Positions 19,827 through 32,800 of a stretch of 64,000 nucleotides of DNA are shown piece by piece (the stretch's first letter is position 1; every line of letters begins with the position of its first letter). The stretch covers positions 29,808,501 through 29,872,500 of the forward strand of contig JAIVEN010000011.1 of the NCBI GenBank assembly GCA_026686845.1, written 5' to 3'. The stretch is from Adenanthera pavonina. Lineage: Eukaryota > Streptophyta > Magnoliopsida > Fabales > Fabaceae. A program made the translations under genes and the position numbers. Below the pieces are notes generated by a model. The model worked only from the letters and a program-made list of their open reading frames with translations, did no database searches and was not told the DNA's origin.

Positions 19827-20653
19827 GTAATCAACATCTTTGCTCATTGTAGTCAATGGAGCATTCTCCATGTTACTGTTCTCGAACAATTACTGGTGAA
19901 TTCAAAACGATGATAAAAAAAGATTCGAATCTAATTAACTTTGGCTCTCACAGTGCCAAGTTAAGCTCCTAGAGCTACTCTCTTTCATTTGTCATTCATT
20001 TTCATGTTTAAAATCCTCTCTATTGTACTCATTTATTTCTTTAATACAAGGAAAAATTATAATTAAGGACTACTGGAGGGAATTAATTATAGAGAATAAT
20101 TTTAAAATAATAAAAAGTGGTACAAATTGAAAGATTTAGTATTAAAATTGAAAAAAAAAGTAATAAAAGATTTTATTTTATAATAAATTTATTATTTTAA
20201 TTTTAAAATATAATTTTCCCTTAGTACAATTGTCTTTCACCCTTTGGGAAATATGTGATAAAAGACTTCAAGATTTTACTCATATGAGTAAAAGCGAGAA
20301 ATTGTCCAAATTACTAACTAATTGAGGTACTTTTCTTTTGTATGCATTTTCTTTTAACAAAATTAAAATTTAGTAAGAGTGATCAAACAATATCAATATC
20401 ATTATGTGTATCGAACAAAATCTTAAATGGACCACACAATGAATATATAGTATTATTATAATATAAAGCTTGCTATAGATTATATAATAATATTGATATA
20501 TTTTTTTGATAAATGATATATTGATTATTATATGTATATATATAATGATAATGATAATTTAGGGCAGAATCCTATATCCTATAATACTATAATTACTGAA
20601 ATATATGGGGTAAAAAAAAATTCACTCTCCTCTTTTGAGAAGAGTGAATTTAT
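19827..20653. other. Intergenic and promoter-proximal region of SCAI
   Basis: AT-rich. There is an inverted CACTCTCCTCTT/AAGAGAGTG-like hairpin (TTCACTCTCCTCTT and AAGAAGAGTGAA, 20621-20649). No strong TATA box was placed. G/C content rises sharply after 20700 in the SCAI leader. Confidence 0.4.
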
Positions 20654-20713
20654 GTGGTAAAAATAAAAAGTGAACTTCCCCTACCAAAGCACGAAACCAA
20701 ACACCCATCCCCA

Positions 20714-20726
20714 CCCCCCCCCCCCC
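20714..20726 (+). repeat. Poly-C tract in the SCAI leader
   Basis: A run of 13 C within a C-rich segment (20707-20740), located about 175 bp before the SCAI ATG and probably in the 5' leader or core promoter. Runs of this kind vary in length. Confidence 0.6.
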
Positions 20727-20876
20727 AACCCCCGCCCACAAAAAAAACTTGCCGTGTGCGGAAAGTTCCGGCGACTTTGTCCGCCGTTACAACCGATTGG
20801 TCTTCTCATCTACTTACTCTTTCCTTTATTTCCATTGCCTTTAGCACCTGAAGAATATCGCAATAAGGATCACGTT

Positions 20877-20882
20877 ATGTGA
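20877..20882 (+). other. Minimal AUG-UGA upstream ORF
   Basis: ATG is followed directly by TGA, ending 16 nt before the SCAI start codon at 20899. It is so close to the main ATG that it is almost certainly in the mRNA. Start-stop uORFs are known to hold ribosomes in plants (the boron-responsive AUGUAA case), so an effect on SCAI translation is possible but untested here. Confidence 0.5.
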
Positions 20883-20898
20883 GCTTTGGAGCTCGAAA

Positions 20899-23800
20899 AT
20901 GTCGCATCAACAAAGTACTACCACTAGCAGCAACATTCCAGTAAGCGAAGTGTTTTGGACTCTGGTTGATAAAGCTGACAAGAAGTTCTCTAAGATCAGG
21001 GATTTGCCTTATTACCAGCGCACCAGGTTCTGTTCAGTTTCAGTTTGTTACCATTCATGTTTCTTGTATGATCTCTCCTTTGCTTGGTTTCCGAGAAAAT
21101 TGAGTTGGAAAAATTTCCAGTTTTGATCGATGGAGAACTGAATTAATTTTCTAATTTGTTACACGAATTGGATAAAAATCAGAATTGGGTAACTCGCAGA
21201 TATTAAAAATATATTCCTTTTTCAGTGGTTTCTCTCTTGATGACAACAAGAATGTATTGTTCTTCCAGCCGTGCTTAACTCGCCACCTTTTCTTTCTTGT
21301 TCTGATATTAGCAGTTTTGACATAGTAAATTTGAGAATTATATCCTAAGTTAACCTTCACTAGGCATTCCGTTGTTGTTATTTTATTGAGTTGGAAGAGA
21401 AATCACTATTCATAGCCTACCTATAGCTTGATGATCAAAAGCAAATTACTTACATAATAGATAAGGAGCTGCCCTGTATGAAGTCTTTATGTGTGGTCAT
21501 CTATGCAAGGCTTAACATATGCTAGTGGCTTTGTTTTTAGGTATGACACATACTTTTATAAGGTCTTTAAGGTGTACACGCAGTTGTGGAAGTTTCAACA
21601 GGAGAATCGGCAGAAGCTGGTTGAATCTGGGCTTAAGAGATGGGAGATTGGTGAAATTGCATCTCGCATTGGGCAACTATATTTTGGGCAGTACATGCGA
21701 ACAAGTGATGGGAATTATCTATCTGAGTCATATATATTCTATGAAGCCATATTGACTCGCGAGTATTTTAAGGAGGGATTGTTTCAGGATGTGAATATTG
21801 CAAATAAACAATTGAGGTTTCTTGCTCGGTTCCTGATGGTGTGTTTGGTTTCGAACCGGAGAGAAATGGTGCAGCAACTGGTTAATCAGATTAAATTATT
21901 AGCTGATGAATGTAAGAGGACATTCCAGGTTCGTAAAATTCTAATGTGCACACACACATCTCTGTAATTTAACTTTAATGGATCATTGATGTATGTTTCT
22001 CATCTTTGATTTATCATCACTTTTACAAATGATCAACTTCTTTATCTTAAATATAATTGTACATCACTACACTGTTGATGACAGGATGTTCATTACAAAG
22101 GTAGTTACCATAAGTGATGATAAATTTGTGTACTATATCAAAAAAATTTCATCATCAGCCCATCTATTAAATACATCACCTTTCTTACAAGTTCTCTTTT
22201 AAATATGTTGATTTTCATTCTTCTCTCCACATCTTGAGTGTTGCTATCTAAATTGCTTTAATATTCTTCTAAGTTGCATTTATACCTTGGAGGGAGATTG
22301 GTTTGGTATGTAAGGCTAATTGTCAATTTGATGAGTCAAACAACACCTAGTTCTGCTAAATGATGACAGAGTAATGTAAAAGATGCAAGCTTAAAGTAGG
22401 ACTCTTATGCTAGAGACTCCATATGAATCCTACACTGTATAGGTTACAAATGTTTACTAAAATGCTAACAGCTGTGGCAAATGTGTCTGTTGTTATTAAC
22501 GTGTAAATAAAAATACTATTAATTGTATAATGATCAAAATATCAATTTATCAATAAAAAAACTCTAGGAAGTTGCATTATTCACAAGTTATGAAGAGTGT
22601 GGTTCCTCTCACAAACATTTGATTTTGGGCTTTGTGCAAAACAGTGGACCCACGTCTAGTTTTACCAAAATGACTCCCTGTTATGTTGCTTCCTATATAG
22701 ATGTTTGAATTTGCTGAGTTACTTCTCTTTATATTTTAGATAAATGGGTTTGTTTATTGATAATCAACCTTCTAAACTGAGCTTTAGAGCTGCATAAGAG
22801 TAACATAGTAATGTATCTTTAGAACATCCAAAACCAAGACCAAGAGGCAATCAATTGGAATGATAACCTGTTGCATGGAACCTGTTCTAATAAATATATT
22901 TTTGCACAAGTATTGGAAATGACCTTCCAACATTTTTGGTGGTAGGAAAGTGACTTTAAAGAATGGAAGCTGGTGGTTCAAGAAGCAGTCAGATTTTTGA
23001 AAGCTGACACAGCTTTTATGAATATCAGGCCTTTGAGATATAGTCTTGTTTTGGATCCTTATCCAGATACTTCACCACATGTTGCTCCATCTATCACAAA
23101 GAGAAATCTAAAATTACGAGATGCTCTATTGAGTAGTTTCCATCATAATGAGGTAAGATATTCAGAATTTCTTTGCTTCTTCCCCTTATAATGAAGAAAA
23201 ATATTTCTGTGTAAAAATGAATGTTTGTGAAAAATGATACAATTCAAGTAGTTTATTTTTTTACTGCTCATGAGATTTTTTCTAAATTGTTACCCTGAAT
23301 CTCTGCTTTTATTTTAAAATTTTATTCTTTAGCAGGTAAAATTTTCAGAGCTTACTATTGACACATTTAGAATGCTTCAATGTTTGGAGTGGGAACCTAG
23401 TGGCTCATTTTACCAGCCTAGTTCAAAACTTAGTCAGAATGGGGCTCCTGGGGCTAGTCGTATTGGTTTCTCCCAGGATATTGTTGATCCTACATTACCG
23501 GCTAACCCACGGAAAGCTGTATTATATCGTCCTTCACTTACAAACTATATGGCAGTAAGTATGCAAGATATGTTTTTTTTTTCTTTTGGCCAAAATATGT
23601 TGTAATTATGTTACTCTTTATTTAATGTTTCATTTTAATAGTTTTCCATGATATCCAATTGAAATTATAGTCACAAGTCTTTGTCCTTTTTGAGCCAGTT
23701 GAAAAAGCATATTTAAATGTTAAATTGACTTCCTAAGCTCAAAGGATAGTTTGACAGGGATCCCCTCCTAATAAGAGTGATCTTTACCATTTGGTCTTGA

Positions 23801-26800
23801 GCATGAGAGTTAAGTGGTAATTTTGTTTAGGAGAATTGCAATATTAGGATTCTTGGCAAAATATTTCCATTTTTGGAACTATTCACCCAACAAAGCAGTT
23901 AATTCATTAGATTACTCTATTAAAATACTATCACTAATTGTCTGATTGTTGTTATTGTTATTTGAGCTGGATATAATTTTTCTTGAACTTTAAAATTATA
24001 GTTCTCCCATTTTTTCTTCTTTATATCTTGAGAATTTTACAATCATGAGCAATCATTGGAAGTTTTTCATTCTTGATTTCTGTCTTGAAGCTAGTTTCTT
24101 TGGGTGGAGCACTTGACCATGGATTTTAGGATTTAACATAATTGGTAATTGGTAATCATTGTGATATTGTAAGGTTAACTTTTTGAATAAAGCAATAATT
24201 TTATAAAAAAAGATTAGTTCACAACTAATTTGGCATCTCTTGTCTAAAAACTGTCATACAACAACAACATTAGCCTTATCCCACTAATATGAGGTCAGTT
24301 ACATAAATCATACGACGTCATTGAACTCTGTCAAACACCATCTCCTCAGACAAATAATTTCTCAAGAGATCATTTCTTATAATTTCTCTTAGTGGCCTTT
24401 TTGGTCGTCTTCTATACTTTTTGATAGGGTTCCAAGTTATTTGATCAACTTTCCTTACTAGCTCCTCTTGTCCTTTTCTTTGTACATGCTCAAACCACCT
24501 TAAATGATTTTCTACCATTTTCTTCTCGATAGGTGCTACTCTGACTTTCTTTCGTATATAATCATTTTGTATCTTATCCAATTTTGTATGACCACACATC
24601 CATCTCAACATTCTCATCTTTGTTACTCCTATCTTATGCTCTTGTTGTCCTTTCAAAACCCAACATTCACTACCATATAACATTGTTGGTCTTATAGTTG
24701 TTCGATAAAATTTCTCTTTAAGTTTTGTAGGTACCTTGTGGTCACAAATAACTCCTTATGTTTTTCTCCACTTAACCACCCAACTTGTATCCTAGTTATA
24801 ACATCTCCATCAATTTTGTCATCACCCTGTAAAATCGACCCCAAATGTCTAAAAACTGTCATGCTGATGCATAATTTATGATTGAAGCAATTTTAGCCAG
24901 CTTGATGTACTAATGAAGCATACCTTATTGTGAATTACATGGTATTTACGGTACTTATGCCCTAAACTTTGTTAGAAATAACTATGGCTTGGAGTGGCAT
25001 AGGATGAGAAGATTGGGTTTTGGTTTATTTTGTTATTTAATATTGATTTGATTATTTATTTAGATTTATTGATCTATAATTAGTTTATTGGGGTGTTGTG
25101 TGCATTAGTTGCTAGTTCTCCTTGGATAGGATAACTATAATTGTATCTTCTGTTAGGAGTTTTAGTTAAGAATAGGGACGAAGAAAAGGTCGATGAAATC
25201 AAAGAAGGGACTGATGTCAATTTGGAGCAGTTGATGCTTCAATACTCCTCGATTGGTGTTTTTTGCATCAGACCAAAGCTTCCTTCATTGATCTTCAGCC
25301 CTACTCTTCTCGTGTCCCCTTCAAACCTTCATTGATAGATGAGCATCTTCTTCATGTGCAGACAGATTTTCCAACAATATTCAGCAGGCAACTCATCATT
25401 GTGCGTGCTGCGAATACTTCTGCCAAGCCCAAGAGCATCATTAGTACGTTGCTATGGTTCACTGATTCATTGGATTCAGATTCTCTTATTGCAGCTAGGT
25501 TGCTCGTATCCTTCCTTGAATCACGGAATGATGTGGAGTTCCATCATTGGTGCTTCCTCTGTCACGTGTTCAGTGCTGCCACCAATTCCTTGGGTTTCAC
25601 TGCAAATTCAGATGCTGAGACAGCCAACCCATGCTTTGATCGAGGACTTCATTGCAGTGGGATTGGAGTGCAGCTGTTTTCCAGCAGTAGGGACAAATGG
25701 CACATTTTGGCAGATGGAGAATGACAAGGTTTAGATGGGCTCAATGAACAGCACTTGTTCTGCCTATGTGGAGCTTGGGAATGGGCTTCTGCCCTGAACA
25801 ATTCATGAAGCAACTATGGCCTTTTGATGTTTTAGCAATTAGTCAACCATGTGTGTCAAGTGGGCTTAAGGAAGTAGAAAGGAAAAGAATGATGTGGAGT
25901 GTGACAATGGGTCTACAGAATAAAGGATTACTGCAGCATCTATGGGTACTTTAGTCAAGTTGTTTATTGTAAGTTTTACGAAATTATGGTCCAGAGAGGA
26001 AAAAAAAATTGTATTGTTCATTAGAATTTTTCAATTTCTGCATTTGTAATGATCCTTGAGGACGAGGATCATTGGTGGGGAGTATTGTTACATGGTTATA
26101 ATAGTTAGTTGGGACTCGGGAAGGGGAGGTTAGTTAGTTAAAGTTCTATTAGTATGTAGGGGATTCTCCTATTGGCATAACTAGGATGAGGATAGGGGAA
26201 TGTGATAGGGGTCTAATGTGTCGAATGCAATCCTCTCAGTTTTCCACGCTTCATCTTGTTTGGCTATTGCGTTTGTTTTGGGGTTTCTATTCTCCAATTT
26301 GGTAACTGCTATTCCTTAATAAATTATCTTTTATATTAAAAGAAAAATGTAATGGTTTTGAACATTCTGGCTTTGCAATTAAAGAATAATGGTGTGTATC
26401 AGCGTTTTCATGATTATATCTTCCCTTTTGCGTCTCAAATAATCACAATTTAAGAATGTTTTTGCTTCTTATGGGCAGGTTCTAGCCACAATTTGTGAGG
26501 AGCTTCCTTCTGATGGTGTTCTCTTGATATATTTGTCAGCTTCAGGTTAGTATACTCTATTTATTGTTCAACTGGTACTTTTTTGTGTCCTCCGTTAGTA
26601 TTAGAAATATAGAAACCATTCTAAGATTATTCTGACAGGTAAAGCTTTTAGGATGGTTTATTCCTTACGTGATATTGGAGTATTTATGACCAGGAGAATA
26701 TGAGTTTAGTTCTTGATACTACTTTCTTCACAATGTAGTTAAACTTTCAGCCCAAGGTTTGGCGTGACCTTTGCTCTGTACTTCAAGACTAGCATTTGGG

Positions 26801-29800
26801 TGCATGTGAAATTTATAATCAAAATTATTCTTAGTCCTTCTCTAGGTAGCTTAATTGATATTATAAAGCTAAGGAATAGGGTTTAGTGGCCTGAAAATCT
26901 GGGTTTCTAGGTGAATCAGAGGTAGAAAAATTGTGGACTGAAGGTTCATTGATTGTGTGCTTTGATGCAGGGGCAGCTATGTCTTTTGTATCCAAAATGG
27001 TACAATACAGGGATATTGCAATTTTTTAGAAATTAGGGTGTGGGTATGACATTTTATAATGAGTGATATACTACATTTATATGTAAAATTATATACTTAA
27101 TAACTGATTGTCTTATTAATTTAGAATTATTATATAGTATCCATTAATTATAAAAGTAAGTTCAAGTAAAATCTAATGGAGGGAAAAGGAGGGTTTTGTT
27201 GAAATTCTCTTCTTGTTTAAGGGTGTGTTTGATATGATAGATGGAAGGGGAAGGGAGGGGAGGAATTTTAATGGAGGGGAGAGGAGAGGAGGAGAGATGA
27301 GATATGAAGGGAAGGGGAGGGGAAGGAAGGGAAGGGGATTGAGGTGAGGGGAGGGGATGGATTTTAATAATTTGTTATTTGGTTTAGGAGGAGAGGGGAG
27401 GGAAATTAATAATAATTTTATCATTTTACCCTTGAAATTAAAGAAGTTTTCTATCATTTTTATTTTAGTAATTATCTTCTTTTTATAAAAATGTCAAAAC
27501 CTTATTTTCTAATTAAAAATATTTTTACACTATTTTTAAAAATACTTTTTATTAAAAAAAAAACATCAGGAGGCATAAATTTACTGTCCCCTCTGCCCCC
27601 CAATTTCGGAGGGGACAATTTGAGGGGGAGGGGAGGGGAGTTCCCCTCCCTCTAAAGATAACTATCCAAAACTCCCCTCCCCCTGTTTGGATACAGCAGC
27701 TTTTATGGAACTCCCCTCCCCTCCCCCTTCAAACCCCCTACCAAACGATGGGTAAGAGTTTCTTATAAGGAGTGAAGGGAAATGAGGGATTTTCGATCCA
27801 AGCCTTATAACATTCATAGTTTGTAGTTTACCCAAATTGGAGGGTTCATGAGAAAAAAAATTTATTGACTATTATTCCTTTCATTAATTCTTTTAAATTT
27901 TGATGTCAAGAAACTAAATCATTATAGGTAAGAAAATCATCTAAATTTTGTTGTTTTGTTTTGACGTCTAGGTTTCCCATGTGGGCACGGCTGGAAGTTT
28001 GGGGGGAATAGAGTAAAAAATAAAAAAACCCCCGCAGAGGGATGGGGGAGTGGGCAAAGAGAAGGGAAGAGACAAGGGATTAATGAATTTTTCTTCCCTC
28101 TAATCCTCTGTTTCCTTTTCATTGTTATATTAACACCCAAGGGGACATTAAAGCAAGACCCAATATAGAAAATGATTTTTTTTTTGGGATAATTGAAGTA
28201 ATTTTATTTGAAATATAAGTACATCTTGTTGGATAATAAGCTATTTACAAACTGCATTACAAGAAAAAGCTCAAAAACTGAAAGTAACAATTTTTATCAA
28301 ACTTAGTAGTGTAAAAAACTTTCAAGTCTCTTTGCATAGGAAATAGTGATTCCCTTAAAATACCCATGTGCAGAGAACCAAAGAGAATCCATGGACACAA
28401 TTATATCTCATGGCATATTTAAAGGTATAGATATGCTCTTGGAGATATGGGCATTCCTCTGCAGTTAAGCAAGCCACTGAATTCCATAAACTGCGAATTG
28501 CCACAAGATTTTGTTTTCCTGCTCATTGCCTAGTCCCTTAAATTGAATCAGGAAACGCTGTTCCAAAGTACTATGACAGATCTAGCTTTCGCCAAAAATA
28601 CCAGAGGGGTTATTTCAAACGTGACACACTGCTAACTGGTGGACAAATAAATGGGCCAAAGTTTCTAAGCCTCATTGGGACATTACATAAATGGCTAGCG
28701 AAAGACCAGGAAATAAATCAAGTTATCAAATTACCTATAGACTGAAATATAAAATCAACTCTATAACAGCTTTTTTCTTTCTTTCCTTTTTCTTTTAAGT
28801 AGTTGTAGCCTGTTAGGATATTTAGAATATTACTATCTGCCGCATCATAATTACACTTGAATATTGAGACAACTTGATATTTATGCTTATTTTTTATTGA
28901 TGTTAGTACGTACTTCATCATTCAGCTGTTGGGGTGATTAATTATTCAATAATTACACTTAGAATGAAAGTGTCTAAATTGTAGGATTTTCGTACCTCAC
29001 ATGCTTTCAAACTGCTTAAGCGTGCATTCTATTGTATGCTTCTGATGCAGGATCTTTTGGTGCTGCGGAGAATGAGTCTGGCTGCTTACAGTTTGGTCCA
29101 CGTGGAGATGGAGGTACATCTTAGAGAATATCTTGGTAGACTTCCGTTCTTGTACTGCCTGGTTCTGCTATGTTATATGCTCTACTTTATTGATTTATTT
29201 ATTTTTTTAATTTTTGTCCTTGCATGTGTTCTATGTGAAAGTGCTTTATCAGTTTTATGGGATAATAATTTGCTCATCTGTGATTGTGTAGTCAACTAAG
29301 TTATTATATGTACCATACCACTGTAAACTCCAGTGTGTTTAATTGGAAATTTTGATGTGAAGGCAAGGCCAATAGGGCATGGTACTCTCTAGTCAGTGGC
29401 GGTTGGTACTCTTTCATGAAGATTTTTCTTATTCAGCTATCCTCTACTTAAATCTTCCTGTATAGGAAACTATTTCAGCATCATCTTTTTTTCTTTATAT
29501 TTGTTCTTGTAGAAAGTAATATTTGGAGATAACATACGAGATTGAAGAACAAGGCATCTTTCTAAAACAGCCCTAAACAGAACTGTGAAGGGAATGAACA
29601 AAAATCACAACTTTGTTGACTGTCTCACATTATTTGCAGCACTGTCATGGAAATACGCTTAATTTTGTTTAAACATGGATGAATGGTTGAATTACTGATT
29701 GAGAACCACAGCTTCTTTCTAATTGTTTGTCATGAGGAGAAAAAGAACCAAGAAATCCAAAGGTTGAAGTCAAGGAAATTCAATAATTTGGCTTGAGTTT

Positions 29801-32800
29801 AATGTTGGTTTGAGTGTTTTGTTTCATATGCGTAAATAGATTGTTTGAAGATTGGGTCGACTTATGCTTTGATTAGTCATGTTGTTATAAGCCTTTAAGG
29901 TCCTGTTCTTGTCTTGTATCTTCCATAAAAAGAAGCCTGATGTCAGTCAGAGCTCATTAATTACATTTCAAATAGAAACAACCTAAACCTTTCTTTTTTT
30001 GGCCAAGAAACAACTTAAACCTAAAGTAAAAGATATTCTAACCTAAACTTCAAGTAAAAGAAATCATAAAATAGGGAACAACTAAAAATCCTAATCAATC
30101 CTAAGATAAGATAATCCTAATTAAATATAAAAGATCATCTAAGTATAACTTTATTTAAAATCCTAATTATCTTAAATAAGCCTCATTAAAATGAATCTTT
30201 AATCCGATATCCCATCATTTCTACCCTGCTTGAAGGAACTCTCCTCCGGAGAGTAAAACTTTTGTTATGACTCCATGAAGGCAAGATGTAAGTGGGAACT
30301 CCATGTAGCATTTAAGTCTGTGAACCTTTTCTAGCAAGCTAGATAACAATGAATGAGGGGGTCTTGTAGACAGCAACCAATTCAATCAATCATGATCAGA
30401 GCAACAATGATACATGTGGCATTCATACCAATAAACAAAGAAGTGATAGAGAAGACGCTTAGGCAAATGGCACAACTTAAAAAATTGTGCAAATGGCAAT
30501 AACTACTGTTATATAAAGCTAAATGTATAAATGTTAAATCATATAGAGGTTTAATGTATATAATAGAATAAATTACATACCGTACAATGCTGCTCTCAGT
30601 GATTTCATGATTTGAAATTGATTGTGCATTTTTCAGAATCATTCTTCTATGTATCTCTCATTTGATTGCACATTTTTCACAATTTTCATAGTAGAAATGC
30701 TTTTTCTACAATTACTGTGGTAATAGGTAAAATCATTCTTAACTTTAGAAAAAAGACAAAACTAGTGGATAGACATGTCTTTCAATCTCAACTAGGTTTT
30801 TACAAGATTACTAATTCCTTTTAAAAATGCAAATTCAATAATACTAAACATATGAATGGTGTAAGTTTCAAGTTAGTATTTAAGGATCACTAAATCAATT
30901 GAAGAAAATTCACATGGATAAAACTTGGCAAATTCAATCAACTTTTTCTTATTAAAAGTAGTGTACAAATTGACTAGATTTAGACAAAGCCATATACAAA
31001 CGAGTAGTTCAATGTTTGTCTCAGTGAAGCATCTTTAAATTCTTGTAGTTGCATGTGCATTATAGTATAAAATAACATGATAGTGATGTTCTGTTGACTG
31101 TTGTGACATCTGATGCTTTACCTTCACATCATGAACTCCTTTTAGACAAAAACAATATCTTCCATATTAAAAATGCCAATGTCATGCATGTTGTAAAATA
31201 ATGCATGTTGTAAAATAAAGTTATTTCATGCAATAAGGATTTCTATTCATTGTCCCTCAAAGCTTGTAATGCTACTTTGAGATGATTACCAAATTCATGG
31301 CATTAATAATATCTTGATCTTTCCTTTGCTATGCTTGCGACAATTCATTTCAAATACCCAAATATTTTTTATCAAAAGTGATGTGAATGCCAAATCAAAA
31401 TCTTCTGACAAACAAATGTAAGAGGCCATTAGATTTAGCTCTATGACTTGCATTTAATCCATCTTTTATAATTTTAAGCACATCTATTGCAGCATAATGC
31501 ATTAATATTGAATTTATCAAAGTTGCATAATGTGAATCCCGACAAGATCAACACTTTGTTTGAGATCAATTTCTTGATCCAAGCCTTGTCCACTAGGAAT
31601 TTCTCTATTTTTCAATATTTTTCAACTTTGGCTATTTTGTTTTACAAAGCATGTCATGTCATTTGTAAGGACTCCCAACAACATTTATTAAAGTAGACAC
31701 TAAGTTTAAAAAAAAAATGGCTTGAATATGATTATTGACAATGGCAGTCATTGTAAGTTGTAATTGATAAGAAAACAAGGCAATACACATAAAATGCATT
31801 TGAATTCTCATTTAAAATTAAACTTTTAAGCCCACAAAATTCCTTACATGTTACTAACACTATCATAACCTTGTCTATGAATTCTTTAATACTTAGCCAT
31901 ATTTGGAAAACAATTCATCATCATTTTCAATGATAAAGTAGTAGAGTATCGTTAGCTTTCACTATACAAAGAAAGCATCCAACAATATTTCCTTATTCAT
32001 GTAATATGAAGCAATAACTATTTGCTTCTTTTTTGATGTCACGTGACACATCAACAATAATGACAAGTAGTTCATCTCCAATATCATTAATAATAGCATT
32101 GGTGGTTCTTAGTATGGCAACATTAACTAAATATTCTTCTAAAGTTGATGTGCTTGAAATAAAAAAAAAGATCAAAAGCAAATCTGAGAGCTGAAGCTTG
32201 TCTCTTACATTTGTTAGAAGATTTTGATTTAGTATTCACATTACATTTAATGAAAAATGCATTGGGTGTCTCAAATGAATTGCCATATGCATTTCAGAGG
32301 AAAGATCATGATATCATCATGATATCATTAATGCCGTGAATATGGTTAACATCTTAACAACAGTTACAACTACAAGGGATAGCAGATGATAGTCTTTTAT
32401 TGCTTGAAGGAACTTTATTTTGCAACTTGCAAAACATTGACATTCCTAATATGGAAGAGATTATGTTTGTTTAAAGGGAGATCACAACATGAAAATAAAG
32501 CTCAAGATGTTACAATAAAATGTTGTGTTGAGTTAGTTTGTACTATTGTAGCACATGCAACTTCAAGAATTCAATGATCATTTCACTTAGACAAATATTC
32601 AATTGCTCCTTTGTTTTGCTAGTTAAACTTCAGAAAATTTGTTCTCTGCTTTTGTTAATAAATGTTTGATTGAATATGCCAAGTGTTATCCATTTGTATT
32701 TTCGTCAACTAATTTAGTGATGCTTGATTATCATACTAGGACCTAGATCATTAATATGTGTAGCATTGTTGAATTTGCATCTTTTAAAGAAATTGATAGT

